Source: Bin87 sp963663945
GTDB lineage: Bacteria; Chloroflexota; Dehalococcoidia; Lucifugimonadales; UBA3495
Length of the DNA: 64,000 bases
Direction: 5' to 3'
Assembly (NCBI GenBank): GCA_963663945.1
Contig: OY760687.1
Location: forward strand, 992,001-1,056,000
Both the position numbers and the translations under genes were made by a program. The notes under the pieces were generated by a model that was given only the letters and a program-made list of their open reading frames with translations, ran no database searches and was not told where the DNA came from. This document shows, one piece after another, positions 15,024 through 22,345 of this stretch. The first letter of the stretch is position 1, and every line of letters starts with the position of its first letter.

Positions 15024-16883
15024 CTAAAACACCTGCGGGCAGTCGCGGGTGAAGACGCTCCACTCGCCCGTTTCGGCGTCGTAGCGGGAGTTGACGAACA
15101 CCTTCCAGTTGGACTCATCCATTTCAGGGTAGTCGCTGCGATAGTAGAAGCCCGGCCAGCGGGTTTCCTTGCGATGCAGCATGTGGCGCAGGTGCGCCTC
15201 TCCGACCCAGGCGCGGTGGATCAGCTCGTGACAGCGCAGCAACTCGTGGCGGTTGCGGGCACCCAGCTTCTCCAGGTCTTCGCGGAACATTCCCATCAGT
15301 TCCAATCCACGCAGCATGTTGGATTCGTTGGTGGTGAATCCGGCGGAAACACCGGCGACGTACTCGTCCATCAGCTTTTGGAGCCGGAACAGGCCCTGGC
15401 GAGGAAGCAGGTAGTTAGGGTTCACATCGGGGTTGGAGGACGCGTACTGGTTTTCTTCGAAGGTCACCATCGGCGCCCAGACCTTCCGCTTGAGCTCGTC
15501 AATCTGCCGGTCGTCGGTCGTGGGCTGTTCCGGGTGGTCCAGGGCGTAGGTCACGGCGGATTTGCCGGCCAACCGACCCTCGGTGAAGGAGCCGGACGAG
15601 AACTTGTGTGGGCATGCTCCCACGCCGTCACCGGCGGCAAACAGGCCCTGCACCGTGGTCATCTTGTTGTAGCCCCAGTGGTAGCCGTCGGGCGCGACAT
15701 CCGATGGGCCGCTGACCCACGCTCCTGCCTCCCCGCTGTGGCTGCCCATGATGTAGGGCTCAGCCAGTATGACCTCAGAGGGACGTTCCTCAGGGGCAAT
15801 GTTGTGCGCCGCCCAGAGGATGGCCTGGGAGATGGTCATGTCCAGGAAGTCTTCCCAAGCTTCCGCGATGATCTCCCGTTTGCGTGCTTCGTCACCGGCG
15901 GCCAGCGCGTCGATGGCCTCGGGGGTCTTGAGCTGGATGGGGCCGTTGCCCGCCTGGATTTCGGTCCAGAGCAGGTGGTTCCGCAACGGCGTGGGCGTGG
16001 GGAACGCCGATCCATAGGGGTCGTACTTCTTGAGCTCGGGCAGCCGGTTGATGAAATAGTTCTCACCGGCGGCATTGGTCAGGTCGGCACGGAACAACTG
16101 CGACCAGGCGCCAACCGGTCCGTACGAGTCCTTGAAGCGGCTGGGGACGAAGCGGTGCTCCATCTGGGTCATCTCTGCGCCCACCGGGATCACCAGCCCG
16201 TACACCGAGCCCGTGTCGAAAATGGAATACCACGTGCGGCCCATCCCCTCGCCTACGCTGCGGGGACGGAACAGCGCAGTGGCGCCGCCGGCCGCGCTGA
16301 TGACCGACCGGGCCTTGAAGATGTAGATCACGTCCTCGCGGACACCAAAGCCGACCGCCCCGGCGATCCGGTTCGAGTCGTCAGCGTCGGTGAACAGGTG
16401 GGAGATGAACACCCGCTCGTAGTGGTCCTCCGGACCGATCACCTTTTTGGTGGCCTCGGACACGATGGGCTTGTAGGCCTCACCGTGGATCATCACCTGC
16501 CAGCGGCCCTCGCGGACGTACAGCCCTTGGTCGTCGTACCAGAAGGGTAGTCCCCACTCCTCGAACATGTGCACGCTGCTGTCCACGTGGCGCGCCACGT
16601 CATACACCAGGTCCTCACGGGAAATTCCCATCATGTCGTTGCGGACGTACTCGACATAGTCTTCCGGCTGGTTCCAACCGTGCCGCATGCCCATGTACAT
16701 GTTGATCGCGGACAGCCCTTCGCCAACCGCTCCGCTGCGGTCGGTGGCCGCCTTGTCCACCATTACGATGCGCAGGTCGTCGCCGCCCCAGTATCGGGCC
16801 TCGATCGCCGCGCCGCAGCCGGACATGCCGCCGCCGATTATCAGGACGTCGCTTTCAACGATGCGGGTAGTTGGTTCAGCCAT
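15024..16883 (-). CDS. AprA-type flavoprotein (adenylylsulfate reductase alpha-like), without AprB
   Basis: A 619-residue FAD protein of the fumarate reductase/AprA fold. The dinucleotide motif is VLIIGGGMSGCGAA near 13-26. Several blocks look AprA-like rather than SdhA-like: SGAVGEGLSAINMYMG, HRFVPSRFKDSYGPVGAW, FPTPTPLRNH, GSHSGEAGAWVSGP, ACPHKFSSGSFTEGRLAGK and SDYPEMDESNWKVF. In AprA the Arg and His in these blocks line the APS/sulfite site. The iron-sulfur partner AprB and sat are not next to it, and neighbours are unrelated. It may act with a distant AprB or as a different FAD enzyme. Confidence 0.8.
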   Translation of the reverse strand: MAEPTTRIVESDVLIIGGGMSGCGAAIEARYWGGDDLRIVMVDKAATDRSGAVGEGLSAINMYMGMRHGWNQPEDYVEYVRNDMMGISREDLVYDVARHVDSSVHMFEEWGLPFWYDDQGLYVREGRWQVMIHGEAYKPIVSEATKKVIGPEDHYERVFISHLFTDADDSNRIAGAVGFGVREDVIYIFKARSVISAAGGATALFRPRSVGEGMGRTWYSIFDTGSVYGLVIPVGAEMTQMEHRFVPSRFKDSYGPVGAWSQLFRADLTNAAGENYFINRLPELKKYDPYGSAFPTPTPLRNHLLWTEIQAGNGPIQLKTPEAIDALAAGDEARKREIIAEAWEDFLDMTISQAILWAAHNIAPEERPSEVILAEPYIMGSHSGEAGAWVSGPSDVAPDGYHWGYNKMTTVQGLFAAGDGVGACPHKFSSGSFTEGRLAGKSAVTYALDHPEQPTTDDRQIDELKRKVWAPMVTFEENQYASSNPDVNPNYLLPRQGLFRLQKLMDEYVAGVSAGFTTNESNMLRGLELMGMFREDLEKLGARNRHELLRCHELIHRAWVGEAHLRHMLHRKETRWPGFYYRSDYPEMDESNWKVFVNSRYDAETGEWSVFTRDCPQVF

Positions 16884-17060
16884 CTTGAGATCGGTCTCCT
16901 CTGTGGTGATCTGCGGGTGTGCAGTGCGAATCGGGGCGACGCAGGACGCGTGCCTGGCCCGAAAGCAGCGACGGGCAGTATAACAGACCGTCCGAAGTGA
17001 GGCGCGGGCCCCGCCAGTGCAGGACCGCAGGAAACCCTGCCCGCGGCGCCGTATACCCGA

Positions 17061-17099
17061 GCCCTGATTAGGCGGCTATAGGCCGCGCCGTTCAGGGCA
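17061..17099 (-). terminator. Possible terminator hairpin after the HEPN gene
   Basis: Just downstream of the HEPN stop the minus strand can fold as CCTGA...TCAGG enclosing a GGC-rich arm pair around CTATA. No T-run follows, so termination would be weak or factor-dependent. Confidence 0.3.
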
Positions 17100-17460
17100 G
17101 GCTTTCGAGGGTTTCAATGAATTGAGCGATCAGTTCTTTGCCCGCCTGAATGTATGCCGCTTCCGGTGGCCCACCATAGAATCGCTGATGATACGCCGAT
17201 GCGGTAATGTACTGAATGAGCAAGTCACGTGCAGCGTGCTCTTCATGAACTAGCCGATAGACTGCCTGTTCCAGAAGTGCATGAGCGTGGTGCTCCCACC
17301 CACGGTGTTCCGCCGCCGCTTTGATGGCATGAGCGGCCGCGCCCCAAACTTTGTTGCTGGCCTCTTCCAACTCGTCCCGGGCCAGTTCGTCGTCCACCAG
17401 GCCCAGGAAATGCCAACTCCGTTCCTGATGGTACGCGATGGTGTCCGCACTGGTTGCCAT
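17092..17460 (-). CDS. HEPN-like (PaREP1-type) helical protein
   Basis: A 122-residue all-helical protein from the ATG at 17460. The N-terminal AYHQERSWHFLGLVDDELAR and EEASNKVWGAAAHAIKAAAE resemble the PaREP1 branch of the HEPN superfamily. It contains Arg53-x4-His58 (RGWEHH), matching the RX4-6H motif of HEPN ribonucleases. The start codon lies 4 bases after the stop of the upstream winged-helix gene, so the two are translationally coupled. A toxin/RNase role is plausible but unproven; many PaREP1 proteins have no known activity. Confidence 0.65.
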   Translation of the reverse strand: MATSADTIAYHQERSWHFLGLVDDELARDELEEASNKVWGAAAHAIKAAAEHRGWEHHAHALLEQAVYRLVHEEHAARDLLIQYITASAYHQRFYGGPPEAAYIQAGKELIAQFIETLESLP

Positions 17461-17464
17461 GGGT

Positions 17465-17926
17465 TCAGCCGCGCGCCAAATTGCTGCCAACGAGCCACCC
17501 GGCGTCCAGTTCCACGCCGGGTTTGCAGATTTTGATGAAGTCCCCCAGGTCGCCGATGTAGGGCGCTTCGCCCTGACGGCAGATGCGCATGTATTCCACC
17601 ACCGCGGCCAGGTTAACTGTTCCCGACGCATCGACGAAGGGTGATGCCCCCGCGTCGACGGTGTCAGTCAACTTCCACCGGCCCGGGCCGGTGTCCTGGT
17701 TGGTGAACCAGTCACGTTTCAGCACACCGTCAACGTCCGGGGAACGATCCCCCATGGCCAGTTCGACAGCTTGCCATAACTGGGCTCGGCGAATGGGTTC
17801 GGCACGGGTCACCAGAACGTCGCGGATGATTTTGCTGGCCAACAGCGTGATGTTGTCATCAGTCTGGACCGGGTAGTCAGTACTCGCGGCGCCGCCGGCC
17901 GAAAATGAGGTCGTGGGTGTGGTCAT
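17465..17926 (-). CDS. Putative winged-helix protein paired with the HEPN gene
   Basis: A 153-residue protein with AGGAGA upstream. Residues 28-90 look like a HARE-HTH-type winged helix: SKIIRDVLVTRAEPIRRAQLW as helices, DVDGVLKRDWF as the recognition part, and a wing ending GRWKLTD. The C-terminal 55 residues (VVEYMRICRQGEAPYIGDL onward) are unrecognised. It is the first gene of a two-gene unit with the HEPN protein, the arrangement expected of a DNA-binding antitoxin/regulator followed by its toxin. Confidence 0.55.
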   Translation of the reverse strand: MTTPTTSFSAGGAASTDYPVQTDDNITLLASKIIRDVLVTRAEPIRRAQLWQAVELAMGDRSPDVDGVLKRDWFTNQDTGPGRWKLTDTVDAGASPFVDASGTVNLAAVVEYMRICRQGEAPYIGDLGDFIKICKPGVELDAGWLVGSNLARG

Positions 17927-18115
17927 CGGGTCTCCTGGGTGGGATGGCTACAGCAATCTCGCGGACCGCTGTGCCGAACATAACGCTTGCGGGCACTAAT
18001 TATAGCAATTGAGGCCTAAATCGGAGCCCCTACCGGGCGCAAAATGCCGACCTCGGCCGCGTTGATGAACGACGCGGTCGTCCGGTGTGCCGGGTGGATC
18101 GTCGCCTTGCAGCGT

Positions 18116-18147
18116 CCGGCTCAGGCTCCAACCGGCTCAGGCTCCAA
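18116..18147 (+). repeat. Tandem direct repeat, 2 x 16 bp
   Basis: CCGGCTCAGGCTCCAA occurs twice head to tail in the intergenic stretch after the selenoprotein-candidate gene. Two copies only; no function assigned. Confidence 0.8.
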
Positions 18148-18165
18148 TGGGATTACGGATCGGAA

Positions 18166-19686
18166 TCACAATCCGCTGATTTCGAGGGTTCGGACCTCGT
18201 CGGCCTTGAGGTCAACCACGCGAATGGCGTGGTTGTTGGTGTCGGCAATGAACAGCAACGGGTCGCGACCGTCGTCAAACCTGGCGAAGCTCAGTCCGCT
18301 GGGCTCGCTGAAGGTAGCCAACCGGCCTGCGCCATCGTGCAAACCCATCGCACCGGATCCCAGCACCGTCTGCACGGAACGGGTCAGTGGCAGCACCTTC
18401 TTGACTTTGTGGTTGTAGGTGTCGGCGATGAACAACTCGCCCTGGTGCCATTCGATGCCAATGGGGTGCTGCAGACGTACGTTGTGTTCGACGCCATCGC
18501 GGTCTCCAAAGGCGAACAGGTCAATCCCGACCAGCGTTGCCACGCGACCGGTCACCGGATCGATGCCCGCGCTCCTGATGCTGCTGGTCTCAGAGTCGGC
18601 AAAGTACAGGATGGAGTTGTCGCCACGGTCTTTGCCCACGACGATGCCGCTGGGCTGAGCCAGCGTGGCCGTAGCCAGTGGACCGTTATCGATGTTCTCT
18701 CCGCCCGTGCCCGCATGGGGACAAACCACGCCGTCGGCCAGCGCCAGCCGCCACAACTGGTGAATTCCTGCCATGGCGATGTACAACGTTCCCTCGTGGT
18801 GCGTCAGGTCCCACGGACTGCTGATCGCTATTTGGGGTCCGGGACCCTGCGCCTGGCGGTCGTGCCCCTGCTCGCCGGTGCCCGCGATGGTGTCGACTCG
18901 TTTGTTGGCCAGATCGACCCGGCGAATAGCGTGGTTCTCCGTGTCGGCGACGTACAGCATGTCGCCAAGAAGCTCCATGCCCTGAGGGTGGTTGAACGCG
19001 GCGGTAGCGTAGTCGCCGTCAACGAAGTCCTCCGCTCCCGTCCCGATGATGGCCTGTGCCTGCCCGTCAAGGTCGGTTACGACGATGCGGTTGTGGTTGG
19101 TGTCGGCGATGAACAGACGATTGCCGGGCCCGTCAGCCAGCACCTTGCCCGGAAACGCGAGTGCCGACTCTTCCACCGTCTCCGGAACGATGCCGAGGTC
19201 GCGGCGGTCGATCATGCCCTTCTCGTCGAACTCAGCGATCATTTGGCCCAGCAAGTCGTCGAACGCCTCGTAGGGTAGCTCGCCCTCGTGCTTGCCAATG
19301 ACCTTTCCCTCAGGGTCCACGAACATCAGCGTGGGCCACGCCCGGCATGCGTATTGCCGCCAGACTTCGAACTCGGCATCGTTGACGATGGGGTGCTTCA
19401 GTTCGTACCGCTGGGCAGCCAGCAGTACGTTGTCGGCGTACTTCTCATTGGGGAACTTGGCGGAGTGGACCCCGATGACCACCAGTTCGTCCGCGTACTT
19501 CTCTTCCATTTTCCGCAACTGCGGAAACACGTGCATGCAGTTGACTCAACAGTAGGTCCAGAAGTCCAACACGACCAGCTTACCGCGCAGATCTTCCATG
19601 CTCAGAGGTCGGTCGGTGTTGATCCATTCGACGTTGGCGGGAAAATCCGGCGCGTTGACGGTGCCGGCGAAAGAGCGGGTGGCCAT
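18166..19686 (-). CDS. Thioredoxin-fold/NHL beta-propeller protein with in-frame TGA (candidate selenoprotein)
   Basis: Read through one TGA (19546-19548), the frame encodes 506 residues from an ATG at 19686 with GGAGG upstream. Residues 1-140 are a thioredoxin-like domain (GKLVVLDFWTYC then TGA then VNCMHVFPQL). Homologues such as NHLRC2 have a CCINC redox motif; here it is C-(TGA)-V-N-C, so the TGA falls at the first cysteine of CxxC, the classic place for selenocysteine (Sec47, resolving Cys50). Residues about 150-500 form an NHL propeller with repeats such as LFIADTNHNRIVV and LYVADTENHAIRRV. The sequence is well conserved on both sides of the TGA, and a SECIS-like hairpin follows. Without Sec insertion only a 46-residue stub would be made. 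Confidence 0.85.
19510..19527 (-). promoter_or_regulatory. bSECIS-like stem-loop downstream of the in-frame TGA
   Basis: On the coding strand TTTCCGC and GCGGAAA form a perfect 7-bp stem around the loop AGTT. The loop starts 25 bases after the TGA. Bacterial SECIS elements typically have a short apical loop with a G in the first two positions, 16-37 bases after the UGA; this hairpin meets each condition. Confidence 0.7.
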
Positions 19687-19763
19687 AGCGAAGCCTCCGA
19701 TTTAGTTGGTATGGCCATCCCCTCGCGAAAGCAGACGACCCGAAGTGTCCTGAGTGTCGCCTG

Positions 19764-20288
19764 CTATCGCGGTGGCTGCGATTCGAATGCCAGAGTGGCG
19801 TAGCGCATGAAGATGGCGCCCACCGGTTCGCCCAGCGGCGCGTTCGCCACCAGCACGGCGATGACGTGTTCCTTGCCGGGCTCGCCCGGTTCTTCCAACA
19901 GAACGCGTTTCGGCGTGTTGTTGCCGGTTACCGCGCCGATGTTGCGGTCGATCTTGCCGTCGATGAACACCTCGCCGTAGTTGTCTACGTTGGTCTCGAA
20001 CCAGACCCGGCAGGTGGTCACATCCTGGCCCTTGACCGTTTCCGGCATGGTGAAACGCAGGCGGTACCAGGCGAAGGTGAAGCCGACGGAATAGCGCTTC
20101 TGGAAATCCGCGCTGCTCTCCCATCCGGAGTCGTCATAGTCGGGCAAGCGAGCGTCGCTTCCCAGCTTTTCCGCGACCAGGCCCTGGTTGGGTTCGCCCG
20201 GTTCCAGTCCCTGGGCTATCCGCCATCCATCGGACTTCAGGACCGCCAGATCCTCTTTCTGTTCCAAATCAAGCGCTACTCGGGGCAT
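19764..20288 (-). CDS. Galactose-binding-like jelly-roll domain protein
   Basis: A 174-residue protein resembling the sugar-binding jelly-roll domain of glycoside hydrolase family 2 proteins: DDSGWESSADFQKRYSV, FAWYRLRFTMPETVKGQDV, WFETNVDNYGEVFIDGK, and a final VANAPLGEPVGAIFMRYA. No catalytic domain is attached. Stand-alone versions may bind carbohydrate or a partner protein. It lies between the dienelactone hydrolases and the selenoprotein candidate on one strand with 65-77-base gaps and has AAGGAGA upstream. Confidence 0.65.
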   Translation of the reverse strand: MPRVALDLEQKEDLAVLKSDGWRIAQGLEPGEPNQGLVAEKLGSDARLPDYDDSGWESSADFQKRYSVGFTFAWYRLRFTMPETVKGQDVTTCRVWFETNVDNYGEVFIDGKIDRNIGAVTGNNTPKRVLLEEPGEPGKEHVIAVLVANAPLGEPVGAIFMRYATLAFESQPPR

Positions 20289-20352
20289 CGGAAATCTCCT
20301 TGTTCAGTGTTGGTGGTGCGAGCGAGGTCAATTGTCCGAACGGAAGCGGCCA

Positions 20353-21078
20353 TCAGGACTTCAAATGCTGCGCGAAGAACTCCAGCGTGCGCGGCCATGA
20401 GCGGTCAGCGGCTTCCTTCTGGTAACGTGGGCCGGTGAAGTCCATAAAGGCGTGATCCGCGTCCCGGTATACGTAGAACTGGTGCTCCTTGCCCAGCCGG
20501 TTCAATTCCTCGTCGAACCGGCGCATGTCCTCCTGAGAGGGATTTTCGTCGACCTCTCCGAAGTGGAACAGCATCGGGCAGTTGATGTTGTCAGCGAGTT
20601 CGAACGGAGGCGTCTCGCCCTCGCCCCAGGTTACCAGCAGGTTCCCGCCGTAGTACGGCGCGACGGCGCTGAAGTGAGGGTTGCTGGCAGCGGCCAGCCA
20701 GGCCACGCGTCCGCCCATGCAGAAGCCGGTGACGCCGATGCGGTCGGTCACCGCGTCGTGGTTCCTCAGCCATTCCACCGTGGCGTTGATGTCAGCCACG
20801 ATGCCAGGGTCGCTGAGCACGTCCCAGGGCCGAGGGCGTGGGTCGGCGTTCATCACCTCGTCCGAGTTGCGGTGGTACAGGTTCGGGGCCACTGCGGCGA
20901 AGCCCTCGGCGGCCAGCCGGTCGCAGATGGTCCGGATGAACTCATCGACGCCGCCGCCGTGCTGCGCGACCACCACGGCCGGAAATGGCGCCGTGAAGCC
21001 GGCGCTGCTGCTGGGCACGCTGGCGTACATATCCATCTCGCTGCCGTCAACGGTGAGTTTTTCCCAGAAACTGGCCAT
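20353..21078 (-). CDS. Dienelactone hydrolase family protein (copy 1)
   Basis: A 241-residue alpha/beta hydrolase. The nucleophile elbow GFCMGGR (about 119-125) has the cysteine characteristic of dienelactone hydrolases; the acid and base of the triad are in FHFGEVDENPS and DADHAFMDF. It would hydrolyse dienelactones or similar esters in the cytoplasm. It is highly similar over its whole length to the adjacent gene upstream, so it arose by tandem duplication. GGAGGT precedes the ATG. Confidence 0.9.
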   Translation of the reverse strand: MASFWEKLTVDGSEMDMYASVPSSSAGFTAPFPAVVVAQHGGGVDEFIRTICDRLAAEGFAAVAPNLYHRNSDEVMNADPRPRPWDVLSDPGIVADINATVEWLRNHDAVTDRIGVTGFCMGGRVAWLAAASNPHFSAVAPYYGGNLLVTWGEGETPPFELADNINCPMLFHFGEVDENPSQEDMRRFDEELNRLGKEHQFYVYRDADHAFMDFTGPRYQKEAADRSWPRTLEFFAQHLKS

Positions 21079-21155
21079 AACGGTACCTCCAATGCGGATC
21101 GATCAACGTGACTTGTGGGTGTTGGGGCGAGTCGTGGGTCGCCTTCGCCGGTATG

Positions 21156-21896
21156 CTAACCCTTCAGGTGCTGGGCGAAAAACTCCAGGGTGCGCGGCCA
21201 GGATGCCACCGCCGCGTCTTCGTGATACCTGCCGCCGGACGGGTTCATGAACGCGTGGTCGGCCCCGGGGTAGGTGTGGAACTGATGCGCCTTCCCCAGT
21301 CGGTCCAATTCAGCGTCAAGCTTCTGCAAGTCGTCCTGTGACGGGTTGGCATCGATCTCGCCGAAATGGAAGAGCATCGGGCAGTTGATGTCGTTCGCCA
21401 TATCGAACGGCGGTGTTTGGCCCGTGCCCCAAGTGGTCATCAGGTTGCCGCCATAGTACGGGACTACGGCCTTGAAGTTCGGGTTGGTCGCGGCCGCAAG
21501 CCATGCCACGCGCCCGCCCATGCAGAAGCCCGTGACGCCGATACAGTCGCTCCGAACGGCGTCGTGGCTCAATAGCCATGCGACCGTTGCATTCACATCG
21601 GCAACTATGCTGGGGTCGCTGAGCAGCGTAGCCGGACTGGGCCGGGGTCCACCGCCGGCGGAAGCGGCGACCGCTTCTTCGCTGTGCCGGTGGTAGAGGT
21701 TGGGCGCAACCGCTGCGTAGCCATCCGCGGCCAGCCGGTCGCAGATGTCCTGTATGAACGCGTCCACCCCGGTGGCGTGCTGGGCTACCACCACTGCCGG
21801 GAACGGCGCGGAGAAGCCGGCGCTGCTGGACGGCACGCTGGCGTACATGTCCATCTCGTGCCCATCTACGTTGATCTTTTCCCAGAAACTTGCCAT
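21156..21896 (-). CDS. Dienelactone hydrolase family protein (copy 2)
   Basis: A 246-residue paralogue of the neighbouring gene; the first 70 residues differ at only about a quarter or fewer of positions. It has the same GFCMGGR nucleophile elbow and a PGADHAFMNPSGGRY catalytic His region, plus a short Ala/Gly insertion (AASAGGGPRP) around residue 76. AGGAGG precedes the ATG. Both copies look intact, so divergence in substrate is possible. Confidence 0.9.
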   Translation of the reverse strand: MASFWEKINVDGHEMDMYASVPSSSAGFSAPFPAVVVAQHATGVDAFIQDICDRLAADGYAAVAPNLYHRHSEEAVAASAGGGPRPSPATLLSDPSIVADVNATVAWLLSHDAVRSDCIGVTGFCMGGRVAWLAAATNPNFKAVVPYYGGNLMTTWGTGQTPPFDMANDINCPMLFHFGEIDANPSQDDLQKLDAELDRLGKAHQFHTYPGADHAFMNPSGGRYHEDAAVASWPRTLEFFAQHLKG

Positions 21897-21908
21897 TCCA
21901 AACTCCTC

Positions 21909-22121
21909 CTATTCGCTGCTCGGTTTGTTGCGCTGTTCCCATGCTTCCTTGAACATCCAATTTAAAACCGAGGCAAAAACCAACAGTATCATTGCCCCAC
22001 CAACCACTCCCAAAGCCGGAACCCCGCGAATGCTGACCACGGCGTTGGCCAAAGCGTCAGCCGCGATCAGAAAAGCTCCTATCGCGAAAAAACCAGCCCA
22101 AGCTGTCCGCAAGTTCCTCAT
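21909..22121 (-). CDS. Small membrane protein
   Basis: A 70-residue protein with two hydrophobic helices (AGFFAIGAFLIAADALANAV and VVGGAMILLVFASVLNW) and a charged tail. No family recognised. Its ATG overlaps the stop of the preceding small gene by 4 bases, and it ends 12 bases before the dienelactone hydrolase, so it belongs to that transcription unit. Confidence 0.6.
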   Translation of the reverse strand: MRNLRTAWAGFFAIGAFLIAADALANAVVSIRGVPALGVVGGAMILLVFASVLNWMFKEAWEQRNKPSSE

Positions 22122-22306
22122 TTCCCCATATCAGACAATATCCGGGCAATCAGGACAACCCCCAGAAAGCCGGCCAATCCCAGCAAGATGCCAACCGAGG
22201 TAGCAAGAAGCACGCCGTCTTCTAAAGTGGCGGAGAACGACAGTCCGAAAAGAGCGAATGCCACCAGTCCGGCGACCAACATCGCCAGCGCCTTGCTCGC
22301 GTTCAT
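22118..22306 (-). CDS. Small membrane protein
   Basis: A 62-residue protein of two predicted helices (LAMLVAGLVAFALFGLSF and ATSVGILLGLAGFLGVVLIA). It overlaps the next small gene by ATGA. It is the first gene of the minus-strand string that leads to the dienelactone hydrolases and the selenoprotein candidate. Function unknown; the pair may form a hetero-oligomer. Confidence 0.55.
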   Translation of the reverse strand: MNASKALAMLVAGLVAFALFGLSFSATLEDGVLLATSVGILLGLAGFLGVVLIARILSDMGK

Positions 22307-22345
22307 TGCTACATACCTACGTACGCTGCACGACAGAGGTCACGG

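Noticed and set aside
16884..17091. A hidden aprB upstream of the AprA-like gene
   Set aside because: The gap is only 208 bases and has no ferredoxin-type Cys motif in any frame that I could see.
19546..19548. TGA as a nonsense mutation or sequencing error in the thioredoxin-NHL gene
   Set aside because: Kept as an alternative but not preferred. The TGA falls exactly at the redox Cys where Sec substitution is expected, a SECIS-like hairpin follows at the right distance, and the rest of the gene shows no decay.
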